Assembly: GCF_003945345.1 (NCBI RefSeq)
Contig: NZ_AP019308.1
Location: forward strand, 4,233,501 to 4,297,500
Length of the DNA: 64,000 nucleotides
Origin: Paenibacillus baekrokdamisoli
GTDB taxonomy: Bacteria; Bacillota; Bacilli; Paenibacillales; Paenibacillaceae
Direction: 5' to 3'
The position numbers were made by a program, and so were the translations under genes. The first letter of the stretch is position 1; each line of letters opens with the position of its first letter. The notes under the pieces are model-generated. The model searched no databases. It was given only the letters and a program-made list of their open reading frames with translations, and was not told the origin of the DNA. Of the stretch, positions 9,116-18,052 are shown piece by piece.

Positions 9116-9781
9116 TTATAGAGTCATTGACTGCCCATGCCTTGCTAAATATGCTTCCTTCTCTTTATAATCCGGCATTATACTTCCAACACGTCTCCAA
9201 AAGGATCGATCATGATTCATATGAAGCAGATGACATAGTTCATGGATGATTACATAATCGATCACTTCAATTGGAGCCATGGCAAGGCGATAGTTAAAGG
9301 TTAAATTTTTATTTGAACTGCAGCTTCCCCACTTGGTTTTCGACTCTACAACCTCAATGGTTTTGGGCTTTACTCGCAGTTGGTCTTGATATCTACTTAT
9401 CCGTTCTCCTATTATCTTCTTGCAGCTTGAAATATAGAACTTCTTGAGATTCTTCTTAAGCTCCTCTTCATTTAACTCTTCAGTCTCGATTAACTCATGA
9501 AGAAAATATTCTTTCCCCAGATGAAGGAACTTTCCCTGATCTTGATACTCTCTGGTCTTAGGGGCTTTTCGAGCCTCCGCAAGTTGATGCGTCTTCTCCA
9601 GTATCCATTTGCCATGATGCTCCACAGCTCTTATGATAGTCTCTTCACTTGTTTCATTGGGGACTTTAACCATTATAATGCCTGCCGTGTCAATATGAAT
9701 GGAAATCTTCTTCCTAATTCCGTATTGAACATGAAATTCTATTATTGTATTATCCATTTCAATTTTCATAACAACCATCAT
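9116..9781 (-). CDS. YgjP/SprT-like zinc metalloprotease (DUF45)
   Basis: 221 residues. The C-terminal half carries the DUF45 core: SKTKWGSCSS, the zinc-binding HELCH (HExxH) in VIIHELCHLLHMNHD, and the third ligand region SFWRRVGSIMPDY. Relatives include YgjP, often encoded beside type I restriction genes, but no restriction gene is adjacent here. The substrate is unknown. The start is unclear: no good ribosome binding site precedes the first ATG at 9781, and the ATG four codons further in (MKIEMDN) is an alternative. An SLH remnant directly follows its stop, so the C-terminus lies beside a recombination junction, but the HExxH domain is intact. Confidence 0.85.
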   Translation of the reverse strand: MMVVMKIEMDNTIIEFHVQYGIRKKISIHIDTAGIIMVKVPNETSEETIIRAVEHHGKWILEKTHQLAEARKAPKTREYQDQGKFLHLGKEYFLHELIETEELNEEELKKNLKKFYISSCKKIIGERISRYQDQLRVKPKTIEVVESKTKWGSCSSNKNLTFNYRLAMAPIEVIDYVIIHELCHLLHMNHDRSFWRRVGSIMPDYKEKEAYLARHGQSMTL

Positions 9782-9923
9782 TTCTATAAGGTTATTTCTA
9801 ATTCATCAATGCTCGCTGAGCTCACATGCATGATTGATATCATTTTATATATTACCATAAGCGAGAGATGCAGGTCCTTTTCCACTCCAACGACTCCATA
9901 AACGTACAGAGATTGGAACAGCA

Positions 9924-9964
9924 AACAGGGAAGGCGAATGATTATTCATTCGGCCTGCCCTGTT
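9924..9964 (-). terminator. Terminator of the two-component operon
   Basis: The arms AACAGGG-AGGC and GCCTGCCCTGTT, with an inner GAATGA/TCATTC stem, lie 15 bases past the histidine kinase stop on the minus strand. Confidence 0.7.
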
Positions 9965-9978
9965 CTGTTACGAATTCA

Positions 9979-11343
9979 TCAACCGACAGGCGGAGCAATC
10001 GGAAGCTTAACAGTTATTGTCGTGCCTTCCCCAAGCGTGCTCTTCACTTGAATGCTTCCATGATGAAGAGAGACCATTTTCTTAACGATGGCAAGCCCCA
10101 GACCGTTGCCGTTATTGCTGCGATTTCGCGACTTGTCTGCTTTATAGAAGCGTTCGAAAATGGGGTTAAGTTCCTCCGGTGAAATGCCGATCCCCGTATC
10201 GGTAATAGACACTTCAACTTCATTGGACTGGTGACTCATACGGATATGGATCATTCCACCGTCCGGCGTGAATTTAATACTGTTCCCGATTATATTCATC
10301 CAGATTTGATTAAGCAGATCCGCGTCGGCTGTTATTTTGGCAGCAGCTGGTAGCTCCAGGTCAATACGAATGTTTTTGGCCGACCATTGAGGTTCGCATG
10401 TGACAACAATTTGCCTGATTTGCTCCACAAGATTAAACGTCACCGGTTCAAAAGGATGATGTTCCGAGTCCAGAGAAGCGAGTTTAAGTAAATTATCGCC
10501 AAGCCGGGACAATCGTCCACTTTCTGCAATAATGATGTCCAGGTAATACACACGATCACCTTCGGCAACCAGGTTATTGTACTTTAAAGCCTTTGCAAAG
10601 CCGGAGATGGATGTGAGCGGTGTCTGAATTTCATGAGATACATTGGAAACAAAATCCTGCCTCATCTGCTCCAACTGCTTAAGCTCACTGGCCATTTCAT
10701 TAAAGCTCTGAGCCAACTCTCCCATTTCATCTGTGCGTTTCAATTTTAATTCCACGTCAAAATCGCCCTTCGCCAGTCGTTTGGTCGCTTTTTTCAACAC
10801 TTTGAGAGGGTTCACCAAATATCTGGCGGCAATGAGAATACACAAGCTTCCAATCAACAGTGCGAGTAGCAGAACAATAAGCACCATGCGATTGATCATA
10901 TTTTCGTTCTGAGAGGAATTTTGTAAAAACATCGCATGCTGCTTCCCGTCGAAAGAAAAGGGGATACCGATGAATGCATCTTCTTCCTTGGCTATCGAGC
11001 GGTAATATTTACCCTGCAGCACTTTTTGAATCGCTTTGGGTGGAACTTGGATGATATTATTTTTCTCCAAACCGTAGAAGGTTTCTTCTCCAGCATCATT
11101 GAATAAATGAATCTGATAAGCAGATAGCTTCACCATACGTTTGATGTAGGTATCCGTATCTTTAGGTTTCGTCTGTTCATAGAGCTGAATGATTTCCTCA
11201 CCTGCTGCAATCATGTCATTCTGCCCTACTTCGTTAATTTCTTTCTTGAATACAGCAAGTCCGATCAGAGTGGACGTAAGCAGGCTAAAGATAATGACGG
11301 CCAGAAACGTAAGAATGACGCGGGCATACAAGGTTTTTATCAT
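9979..11343 (-). CDS. Sensor histidine kinase with HAMP domain
   Basis: 454 residues. A first membrane segment (about 8-28) is followed by an extracellular sensor of about 120 residues and a second membrane segment (about 150-172). HAMP follows to about 225. The HisKA phosphoacceptor is in FVSNVSHEIQTPL, then come the N box (NIIGNSIKFTPDG), G1 box (DTGIGI) and G2 box (NGNGLGLAIV). It overlaps the response regulator by four bases (ATGA), so the pair is translationally coupled. The serine hydrolase lies upstream on the same strand and is the likeliest clue to function: a cell-envelope or antibiotic signal. Confidence 0.94.
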   Translation of the reverse strand: MIKTLYARVILTFLAVIIFSLLTSTLIGLAVFKKEINEVGQNDMIAAGEEIIQLYEQTKPKDTDTYIKRMVKLSAYQIHLFNDAGEETFYGLEKNNIIQVPPKAIQKVLQGKYYRSIAKEEDAFIGIPFSFDGKQHAMFLQNSSQNENMINRMVLIVLLLALLIGSLCILIAARYLVNPLKVLKKATKRLAKGDFDVELKLKRTDEMGELAQSFNEMASELKQLEQMRQDFVSNVSHEIQTPLTSISGFAKALKYNNLVAEGDRVYYLDIIIAESGRLSRLGDNLLKLASLDSEHHPFEPVTFNLVEQIRQIVVTCEPQWSAKNIRIDLELPAAAKITADADLLNQIWMNIIGNSIKFTPDGGMIHIRMSHQSNEVEVSITDTGIGISPEELNPIFERFYKADKSRNRSNNGNGLGLAIVKKMVSLHHGSIQVKSTLGEGTTITVKLPIAPPVG

Positions 11344-12014
11344 GGTGTTACTAACCTGTACCCGAGACTGCGAGCTGCTTCAATTTGAAAATGCTGCGTA
11401 TCAGCGACAAACTTCTCCCTTATCCGCTTGATGTGGACATCGACAGTCCGGTCATCACCTTCATAATTCATCCCCCAAATCTGCGTGATGAGCTGTTCCC
11501 GAGTGAATATTTGACCTGGATGGCTGGCCAGCAAAAACAGCAGTTCGAATTCCTTCAAAGGCAGATTCAGCACTTCGTCTCCCCGAATGACTTGATAAGA
11601 CCGGCGATTCAGCATGATCCCGCCCAACTGTACGGTCTGGGAGGAAACGATCATAGAACGTTTCAGCAGCGCCTTTACCCTCATTACAAGTTCCATCGGG
11701 TCGAACGGTTTCGTCAGATAATCATCCGTTCCAAGCTGGAAGCCCTTCACCTTCTGTGCCGCTTCCGCTTTGACCGTCACCATCAAGAGAGGGATATTCG
11801 AATCCCGCTGCCTGATCTCTCTACATAAATCCCAACCGTTCATTACCGGCATCATAATGTCAAGGATCACCAGATCTATCCGAGAATCCTCTATAATGGA
11901 GAGGGCTTCGGAACCGTTTGTTGCCTCTACGAGTTCAAACCCTTCATTTCGCAGGAACAAGGACATCAGCTCACGAATGCGAGCGTCATCATCCGCGATA
12001 AGTATTGTGGCCAT
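11340..12014 (-). CDS. OmpR-family response regulator
   Basis: An N-terminal receiver domain (ILIADDDARIREL, phosphoacceptor Asp in LVILDIMMPVMNG, conserved Lys in DYLTKPFDP) precedes a C-terminal winged helix (LKEFELLFLLASHPGQIFTR, DRTVDVHIKRIREKF, LGYRLV). I chose the ATG at 12012-12014 (MATILIADDD), which has AGGGGGT at ideal spacing, rather than the in-frame ATG seven codons upstream. It overlaps the kinase start by four bases. It lies 181 bases behind the serine hydrolase, with a strong hairpin between. Confidence 0.95.
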   Translation of the reverse strand: MATILIADDDARIRELMSLFLRNEGFELVEATNGSEALSIIEDSRIDLVILDIMMPVMNGWDLCREIRQRDSNIPLLMVTVKAEAAQKVKGFQLGTDDYLTKPFDPMELVMRVKALLKRSMIVSSQTVQLGGIMLNRRSYQVIRGDEVLNLPLKEFELLFLLASHPGQIFTREQLITQIWGMNYEGDDRTVDVHIKRIREKFVADTQHFQIEAARSLGYRLVTP

Positions 12015-12131
12015 GAGAACGATACCCCCTATCAAATTCTAACATGACAATTTGCACATCTATAGAATGAGCAGGTTCATTATATCGTTAATTGCGCTGC
12101 CTTGAAAACTTCCTGCTGAGAATCGGCCGCC

Positions 12132-12177
12132 ATCAGAAGATGGTCATCCCGATTAACAAGGATGACCATCTTCTGAT
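12132..12177. terminator. Perfect 18-base-pair inverted repeat
   Basis: The arms ATCAGAAGATGGTCATCC (12132-12149) and its exact complement (12160-12177) flank a 10-base loop. It lies about 20 bases past the serine hydrolase stop and 118 bases before the response regulator. There is no U-run after it on either strand. It could stabilise the upstream mRNA end, attenuate read-through into the two-component genes, or serve as a protein-binding site. Confidence 0.6.
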
Positions 12178-12195
12178 CTGCCAGCGACTCTAATT

Positions 12196-14199
12196 TCAAC
12201 CAAACTGCCATCCTAGTAAGTTCCAGTGGTAGAAAAACAGACTCAAAGCCATCGCGGCAAGCACCACAAGCGTGTAATACACCCGCATGAATACATTCCA
12301 ATATTTATCTCTCCATGCCATAATAGCCGATAGAATCATCGCCACAGTCAATCCAACAAAAATAATGGGCATAACCAGAACTAATTTTACGGAAATGGAA
12401 ATGTGGCTCAGTCGTTCTAATGTGTCCATATTCATAATGAAAGTAACGATCAGTATGCAGGTTATTAGTCCCCAAACTGCAGTAGCCGCAGAGAGCCAAG
12501 CTGCCCGCTTTTGCGGTGCTTCCATCTTGTTAACTGCGCGTATTCGGAAAGCAAATCCGATTAATCCAACGATAAACAGTACAATTGAGCTGCCAAGCAG
12601 GGGAAACCAGAACTTCGTTTCATCAATTAAGTGCGCACGCTCGAGCGGCAAGAACGTGAGAAAGTCAAACATCATTTCAGTGACTTCTCCTGATGCATTG
12701 GTGCGGAAGCCGATCTGATGCGGGCCTCCAACTTGCTGGAACAAATCCTGTCCAATCGGAACGTACAGCATTTGTTCTTCTCCCTGTCCAATGGCCAACT
12801 TGTTATCGGATATGGATATGTTCATCTCAGTCATAAAACCATAAAATTTATCTATATCACTGTAGTTGCGGCGAGTGAACTTATAGGAGCCGGCATATTT
12901 CCCGATTATTTCTGCAATGTTGGCGGGCATAGGCGGGAGTTTGACTTCCGGCGCCGGGAAATAGTGGTCGAAAAAGGCTTGTAACATCCCTTCCGCAGCC
13001 ACTCCACCATCACCGCCGCTATAGGATACAAAAATACCGATTTGCTTATCGGGAACGAGATAAAGTTCCGTACTGAACAGTGTGTCGGCGCCGCCATGAG
13101 AAATCAAACGATGTCCGTTGACATTTAGCTCGAAAAAGCCAAGATCTATACCCGGTAAACGTTTATCGAACTGGAACGCCGTCGAATGCATTAATTTGGC
13201 GGTTTCCGGCTTCAGAATCTGCTTGTTTTCGTAGCGCCCTTCATTGAGGTGGGCCATCATGAAATGGGCCATATCGAGCGCAGAGACCGACCCCGATCCG
13301 GCGGGGCGGAAGCCACCCTCAAACGTAGGCGGTTTGCTGACAAAACTACCGTTCTCACTAGCATAGCCAAGCACTTTATAAGGGTCTAAAGACGCCGGTA
13401 TAGGTTCCTTAACTGTCGCATATTTCATGTCGAGCGGTTCGAAAATGTTTTTTTGAATATAGTCATCATAAGGCACGCCGCTAACCTCTTCAACAATCAA
13501 TCCCGCCAAAGAAGCGCCATAGTTGGAATAGGATACCTTCTCGCCTGGCGGCCGAATCCGTGCCAGCATGTGCTTGGAAAGCGTATCGGAAATCGACACG
13601 GGCAGTTTCTTCGGATCTGTGGTGATCTGATAGCCGACACCTCCTTCTTCGAACCCCGCAGTATGGGTTAAGAGATGGCGTAACGTGATGGGCTGCTTAT
13701 AAGTATCCGGTATCTTCACCGTTTTCAAGTATTTGTTGACGTCCGTATCGAGGTCAAGTTTGCCCTGCTCGACCAATTGCATCACCGCTGTCCAGGTGAA
13801 CAGCTTCGTTGTCGAAGCGATCCGGAACAGGCTGGTTTCAGGGTCTATGGGGACGTTTTTTTCGATGTTAGAATGTCCATAACCTTGGGCGAACAGGAGC
13901 TTGTTATCCTTCACAATGGAGATGACTGCCCCTGGAATTTTGAATAGATCCATACTCGATTTCATCTCTTTGTTGACGAACGCCTCAACCTCGGCGGAGT
14001 TGTTCAGATCCCCAGGCGCTTCATCCGGTTTAACAGCTTGCTGCGAAGTCGTCTCGGAAGCTGCCGCAGAGACCGGTTCCTGTACCCAGAAGAAGCTCGA
14101 TCCAATTCCAATTACCAAGAAGGATAGTAAAAGCAGCCCGGCTACAAATTTCTTTTTCCTTAAATCCGGAAAGGTAAACATCTTAGTTGTCGACATCAT
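12196..14199 (-). CDS. Membrane-anchored serine hydrolase (class C beta-lactamase/PBP-like)
   Basis: About 667 residues. An N-terminal membrane segment (GLLLLSFLVIGIGSSFF) leads to an extracellular serine beta-lactamase-like domain with STTK (SxxK), YSNYG (YxN) and HGG in place of KTG. Four hydrophobic segments lie in the last 150 residues. This architecture matches the Bacillota esterase/D-aminopeptidase-like group acting at the cell surface, not a classical beta-lactamase. I start at the ATG at 14197-14199 behind GGGGG; the longer TTG form has no ribosome binding site. Its position upstream of a two-component system suggests it is co-regulated with it or modifies the signal that system senses. 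Confidence 0.88.
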   Translation of the reverse strand: MMSTTKMFTFPDLRKKKFVAGLLLLSFLVIGIGSSFFWVQEPVSAAASETTSQQAVKPDEAPGDLNNSAEVEAFVNKEMKSSMDLFKIPGAVISIVKDNKLLFAQGYGHSNIEKNVPIDPETSLFRIASTTKLFTWTAVMQLVEQGKLDLDTDVNKYLKTVKIPDTYKQPITLRHLLTHTAGFEEGGVGYQITTDPKKLPVSISDTLSKHMLARIRPPGEKVSYSNYGASLAGLIVEEVSGVPYDDYIQKNIFEPLDMKYATVKEPIPASLDPYKVLGYASENGSFVSKPPTFEGGFRPAGSGSVSALDMAHFMMAHLNEGRYENKQILKPETAKLMHSTAFQFDKRLPGIDLGFFELNVNGHRLISHGGADTLFSTELYLVPDKQIGIFVSYSGGDGGVAAEGMLQAFFDHYFPAPEVKLPPMPANIAEIIGKYAGSYKFTRRNYSDIDKFYGFMTEMNISISDNKLAIGQGEEQMLYVPIGQDLFQQVGGPHQIGFRTNASGEVTEMMFDFLTFLPLERAHLIDETKFWFPLLGSSIVLFIVGLIGFAFRIRAVNKMEAPQKRAAWLSAATAVWGLITCILIVTFIMNMDTLERLSHISISVKLVLVMPIIFVGLTVAMILSAIMAWRDKYWNVFMRVYYTLVVLAAMALSLFFYHWNLLGWQFG

Positions 14200-14397
14200 A
14201 AGCCCCCAAAATTCATCGTATTTGTGATTCACACCATTCTCCCGACTTTCCTTGTACCTTTTTTGCACCAAACATTTCCACGACTTTCTTTGGAAAGCTT
14301 ATCAAAAAGTTATGAACGGACAGTGAACACTTACAACTTTTATTAGGGGCCTGATTAAACACAATCACTGAGCAAAGATGCAAATTGGCAAACTAAA

Positions 14398-14421
14398 GGG
14401 GAAGGCAACTTTGCCTTCCCC
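14398..14421. terminator. Hairpin terminator behind the YcxB-like gene
   Basis: The arms GGGGAAGGCAA and TTGCCTTCCCC are nearly a perfect palindrome. It is 38 bases past the YcxB-like stop on the minus strand. A related hairpin core (GGGGGAAGGC/GCCTTCCCC) ends the secreted-protein gene at 20208-20246. Confidence 0.65.
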
Positions 14422-14459
14422 TCTTGGCCTATTGTAATCCAGCACATCTGTAATGAATT

Positions 14460-15050
14460 CTAATCAGCAGATATATACTGAAATACTCCTACCGTTACAA
14501 GAAAAATCATCAAGTAAATGAAAATCATGATCAAGACCAAGACACCGAATCTTTTTTTCTTGTGTACTACCTTTTCTTTAATCAAGGAAAGTAAGCTGTT
14601 TTTTTGTGCCTCTGTTACACATCGGAGTGGAAGAATCTGCGCCGAACGATCTGTGATAAAGAAATACATTGCATTCTTGGTAGTGATTACTTGTCTTAAG
14701 TCGTTCCATTTTATAAGAGCACTCATTGATTCAGATGCAAGTCTTATTCCTTCCTCACTAAATTCATAGCTTTTCGTTTCTTGAATAAATTTATTGTTGT
14801 AGCTTTTCTTTGCACTTCTGTATGTAACGATCGGTATTAATATCATGAATAACAACCAAAACCAAACCACTCCCGGAACAGAGAAATAACCCTGATTACT
14901 AATAATAGATATCCACGAAACCAGTATAATAAAAGTAACTGTTAGTAGAATAGCCATCGCACTTTTCCTGAACAAATAGCCAAAATTAAATTGCACGAGA
15001 TCCTTGCTTGTTAGTTTAACTTCGACTGATATATCTCTTGTATGATTCAA
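14460..15050 (-). CDS. YcxB-like membrane protein
   Basis: 196 residues. Two close hydrophobic segments (about 33-50 and 58-75) are followed by a cytoplasmic YcxB-like domain (SYEFSEEGIRL, IKWNDLRQVITTKNAMYFF, QILPLRC) and a C-terminal membrane segment (about 172-192). The family is widespread in Bacillota and has no known function. It has no obvious operon partner; an ATP-grasp remnant lies immediately upstream. The ATG is preceded by GAAGGGTGAG. Confidence 0.82.
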   Translation of the reverse strand: MNHTRDISVEVKLTSKDLVQFNFGYLFRKSAMAILLTVTFIILVSWISIISNQGYFSVPGVVWFWLLFMILIPIVTYRSAKKSYNNKFIQETKSYEFSEEGIRLASESMSALIKWNDLRQVITTKNAMYFFITDRSAQILPLRCVTEAQKNSLLSLIKEKVVHKKKRFGVLVLIMIFIYLMIFLVTVGVFQYISAD

Positions 15051-15070
15051 TATAACTCACCCTTCAAATT

Positions 15071-15375
15071 CTATTTAGCCATTTGGTCTTGCAAGGATCG
15101 GTAGAGTAGAATCCCTCTATGTTGCGGCATGCCGCTCTTCGGGTGCTTGGTCATAGGCTCCAGTTCCACGTATTCACGGAATACAACATCACCACTCAGC
15201 TCTGCTCCCTGCCATTTAATCAGATTTCGGACAACATATTGCACATGCTGGCTGTTCGATGCATCCGGTATGAAACAAGCTTCTTCCCATTCATGCTTAC
15301 GAGACTTCGCATAGTCCTTAATCATAATCGGCTTACATATTCCTCAGGTGTATTGACGAGGTTGAGATTCTTGAA
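15071..15375 (-). pseudogene. Remnant of an ATP-grasp protein
   Basis: The largest open piece (15071-15325) reads IKDYAKSRKHEWEEACFIPD and FREYVELEPMTKHPKSGMP, which match the middle of an ATP-grasp family common in Bacillota. It then ends early. Upstream, in another frame, NLNLVNTPEEYV (about 15334-15375) matches an earlier part of the same family. The two pieces are joined by a deletion and frame change, and both ends of the protein are missing. Clearly non-functional. Confidence 0.75.
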
Positions 15376-15638
15376 CTTCAGGGTATCATGAACAGTTGTG
15401 ATTATATACCTTAATAGTGACATTCTATCACACAATTTTTCTTATTTGGATAAAATTTCTCAATATATACCGCCATTTCATTGTTCCATCAAAATCCAGA
15501 TCCTTTTCTGATTGCGCAACGACGACATAAACCATGCGATCTCCAGCAATTTTATAAATGAACTGCTTCGTGTAGCCTCATATGCTGCGACTCCTGAGAT
15601 TGACGAGACGAATTGCTCTTGTTACAGGACAAGGCAAA

Positions 15639-15680
15639 TAAGAGGGAGACGATAAGCATCCGCTTATTATCCCCCTCTTA
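15639..15680. repeat. Hairpin repeat family A, copy 2
   Basis: The arms are near TAAGAGGGAGACGATAAGC and its complement, with the loop ATC. Paired changes relative to copy 1 (GAGCGAG to GAGGGAG, matched by CCCCCTC) keep the stem. It lies in a gene-poor stretch between the ATP-grasp and TROVE remnants. Confidence 0.7.
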
Positions 15681-15712
15681 TGACAATATACTGCACTCTC
15701 ATACACTACTAT

Positions 15713-15808
15713 TTATTCATCTAGATCCATAGCAGCTACACTGTCTAGCAAAGTAGAATACCCTTGTACATGAAGCCATAACGAATCCCGTACTTTGGGC
15801 ACATAACA
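15713..15808 (-). pseudogene. Fragment of a second TROVE/Ro60 gene (C-terminus)
   Basis: The minus strand reads VQGYSTLLDSVAAMDLDE and a stop, matching the end of the intact TROVE protein at 22494 (VQGYSTLKERVAALDLTD). About ten further codons upstream align loosely (CYV against FYI). Nothing else of the gene remains. It shows that a second copy of the Ro60 gene, or part of it, once lay here. Confidence 0.72.
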
Positions 15809-15811
15809 GAA

Positions 15812-15837
15812 GAAGGATCCGCCGCAGCGGATCCTTC
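15812..15837. terminator. Perfect hairpin in a gene-poor stretch
   Basis: The arms GAAGGATCCGC and GCGGATCCTTC enclose a four-base loop, with no clear U-run. It may have ended the gene of which only the TROVE fragment remains. The region from here to 15969 shows no gene. Confidence 0.45.
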
Positions 15838-15969
15838 ACCTGAGTTAATGCTAAGTTTTGAATATGTATCGGATAATGTCGCAGTATCTTCAATTAAATC
15901 TATGTTTTCTGGTTGTGGCTTAGTAGACTCGCTAACAATTGAGTTATCATAAAACAGAAGATTTTTTAC

Positions 15970-16131
15970 TTATTGACAAGAAATCAAAATATTTACCATT
16001 GTCAATCCTGCAAATATAGATGATAAGGCCAAAAATGTATAAAATAATAAATTATTTTTATTCATATTTTTAATAGAAGAAACTAGTAGAAAAATAAATA
16101 ACCCGAAATAAACTGCAATAATAATCTCCAT
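15970..16131 (-). CDS. Small membrane protein, 53 residues
   Basis: ATG at 16129-16131 with GGAGG seven bases upstream, and TAA at 15970-15972. It has two hydrophobic segments (IIIAVYFGLFIFLLVSS and a second of about 20 residues), joined by a short polar loop KNMNKNN. I do not recognise a family. It follows the secreted protein gene on the same strand, with a palindromic terminator-like sequence between them, so it may be expressed by read-through or from an unseen promoter. Confidence 0.6.
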   Translation of the reverse strand: MEIIIAVYFGLFIFLLVSSIKNMNKNNLLFYTFLALSSIFAGLTMVNILISCQ

Positions 16132-16150
16132 TTTATCCTCCAATAAAAAA

Positions 16151-16180
16151 TAATAGAAGTAGAATATTCTACTTCTATTA
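16151..16180 (-). terminator. Palindromic terminator behind the secreted protein gene
   Basis: A perfect 30-base palindrome built on TAATAGAAGTAGAAT. On the minus strand it is followed by ATTTTTTATT, typical of an intrinsic terminator. It precedes the small membrane gene. Confidence 0.7.
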
Positions 16181-16200
16181 TTATACTATAAAACCGAATT

Positions 16201-17172
16201 TTATTGGGTCCAATTCCACTGGTACGCAATATCAGGCGATTTATCATAATTTGTACTTCCTGCGATTTCAATCGTCACAGAACCAGTTATTGGATTGAAG
16301 CTAAGCGATCCAGTAACTGCACCTTGTTTATGGAAGTAGTCAGCAACGGCAGCCGAGCTCATTTTTTGTCCAGGAGTGGTGATAGCTTTTTGGATAGCAA
16401 CTTCTCCCCATCCTTTGTGTTCCTCTGTTGAGAAGTTGTTACCTGTAAGTCCGTTGTCATCTTTACAAGTCGGTGATATGTAGCTTTGTATAATATCTGC
16501 AGACCAGCCAATGCCTTTTTTAATAGTGTAATCTGTGTAAGTACTGATATTTCCAGTTGCTTTCTCACAGTACGTATGAGGTAATTGATTTCCATTATGG
16601 ATGGCTTTGTAATTATATACAGCTGTGGCGGGGATAGCATCAAAGTCGTCGGACCAAGAAATCCCGAACTTATCGGTCAGAGTGTAGTTTGGTTGATACT
16701 TCCAATCCCAATAGTAGTCTAACAAAAATTTCTTATATCCAGATGGTGCTGTGATAGAACTTCCTACTAAGCTTCCTGTAAAGTTTGCTAACGATCTTGG
16801 AGCAACGGTTAGCGACAACTGTCCATCCTTACCTTCAACAAGATTTCCAACCGTTTCTTCGATGCCTACAAAAGTGCCCTGATTATTGTACAGGTTCACT
16901 TTTGTGTCGAGTTCAAATAAAGAAATAACATTTGCAGGATACCCGGCGGAGGTGAGGTAAGCATTAAGTTCTGCTTCTGTCGGTTGCGCGCTAGAAGGAA
17001 GTCCTTCTAGCTCCTCTTGTGAAACACCAACCTCATCTACTAAAATACTTTTTGCTGATGTCGTAAGTTCATTAATACCATCACCCTCAGATGTTGCGAA
17101 GGCAGAACTGGAAATCGAAAGCATCAGACACAAGCAGCCCAAAGCTAACCCCATAAATCTCTTTCTTTTCAT
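16201..17172 (-). CDS. Secreted protein of unknown function
   Basis: 323 residues. A signal peptide with a basic start (MKRKR), a hydrophobic core and a likely cut after SSAFA. The mature protein is acidic at first, then rich in Trp, Tyr and Asn (DYYWDWKYQPNYT, YQWNWTQ at the very end). Only two cysteines remain after processing (TYCEK and PTCKDD), suggesting one disulphide. I recognise no catalytic motif and cannot name a family. AGGAGG precedes the ATG. A strong terminator follows. Confidence 0.75.
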   Translation of the reverse strand: MKRKRFMGLALGCLCLMLSISSSAFATSEGDGINELTTSAKSILVDEVGVSQEELEGLPSSAQPTEAELNAYLTSAGYPANVISLFELDTKVNLYNNQGTFVGIEETVGNLVEGKDGQLSLTVAPRSLANFTGSLVGSSITAPSGYKKFLLDYYWDWKYQPNYTLTDKFGISWSDDFDAIPATAVYNYKAIHNGNQLPHTYCEKATGNISTYTDYTIKKGIGWSADIIQSYISPTCKDDNGLTGNNFSTEEHKGWGEVAIQKAITTPGQKMSSAAVADYFHKQGAVTGSLSFNPITGSVTIEIAGSTNYDKSPDIAYQWNWTQ

Positions 17173-18052
17173 AAAATTTCCTCCTATTCTTTGTATTGGA
17201 ATCTATCATCTTACAAATATCTAACAAAGTAAAGATAAATTTTCATTAAGAAACCATAATTGTTCCTTAGGCGGCCGCCTTTGCGATAGGGTCGTAAACG
17301 CGATGAAAGCAAGTTGAATGGGGTCATAATATGGGTTAACCGGTTCCTATTGGCGGTACCCAATAGAATTTTTTTCAGCAGACACCTAGATCAAAGATAT
17401 TTTTTTCATATAGTAAGCTAGGACAATTTAAAACCTCTCCTCCCCCGTCTCCTCCTCCTGGTACGGGGTCTCTTTTTGTGTTAAAAGATTTTCATAGCAA
17501 GAATACTAAAGAGAACGAATAAGCACAGACATCTGTATATAACCTCATATTTTGTGCAATAGTCTATCCTCTCAAAATTTGAAAGGCGGAGCAATTAGAA
17601 GCTAGCGTACGAAAACACAAAAACGGCCTCTTCGCTTTCAATGCGAACAGAGGCCATTTTTTGTAATTGTTCCACGGAATGGAAAATCAGCTCTAATGAA
17701 CGAATATGGCCAAATTCCGAGATCGTTTTTCTGGCTTTTCTTTTCTATCGGGCTACCCGTAACTAGAGGTAGCGGCTATTTCTATATTGTTTGAGAAAAG
17801 GCAAACATCCGTTTTAGTACGGAAAAAAAGCGTTTTATCAATCATTTTGCGTTATTGCTGCGCTGCTGCGGTTGTCTCTTAAACCCCAAAATATATAGTT
17901 GAACTATGCAGCTTAGAAACTAGCCTCCTTTTGTGGGGCGAAGATATTTGGGAGCTAAATAAAAGAATTTCTAAGGATAGCGACAAGATCTGAGCATTGA
18001 ACTCCCATGAAAAATAAATTCGCAGTTACAGAAAAAGGGATCACGAGCAAAA
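17173..18052. other. Gene-poor region with two terminator hairpins
   Basis: No convincing gene in 880 bases. A hairpin with CCCCGT/ACGGGG at 17443-17468 is followed by TCTCTTTTTG (plus-strand terminator). A second, GGCCTCTTCGC/GCGAACAGAGGCC at 17625-17655, has A- and T-runs on both sides and could work in both directions. Around 17584-17603 about 18 of 20 bases match the end of the histidine kinase gene at 9979, perhaps a trace of another kinase. Terminators without genes suggest deleted genes. Confidence 0.45.

Noticed and set aside
12080..12301. A 73-codon minus-strand frame ending in a protein-like tail after the serine hydrolase
   Set aside because: It overlaps the hydrolase gene in another frame, and its tail is formed by the perfect 18-bp inverted repeat.
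17245..17370. A possible riboswitch (GC-rich paired stretches upstream of the secreted protein gene)
   Set aside because: I could not fit the bases to c-di-GMP, c-di-AMP or other common classes. A covariance-model search would decide.
17584..17603. A trace of a second histidine kinase end (about 18 of 20 bases match the kinase at 9979)
   Set aside because: Too short, and the frame has a stop within the match; chance cannot be excluded.
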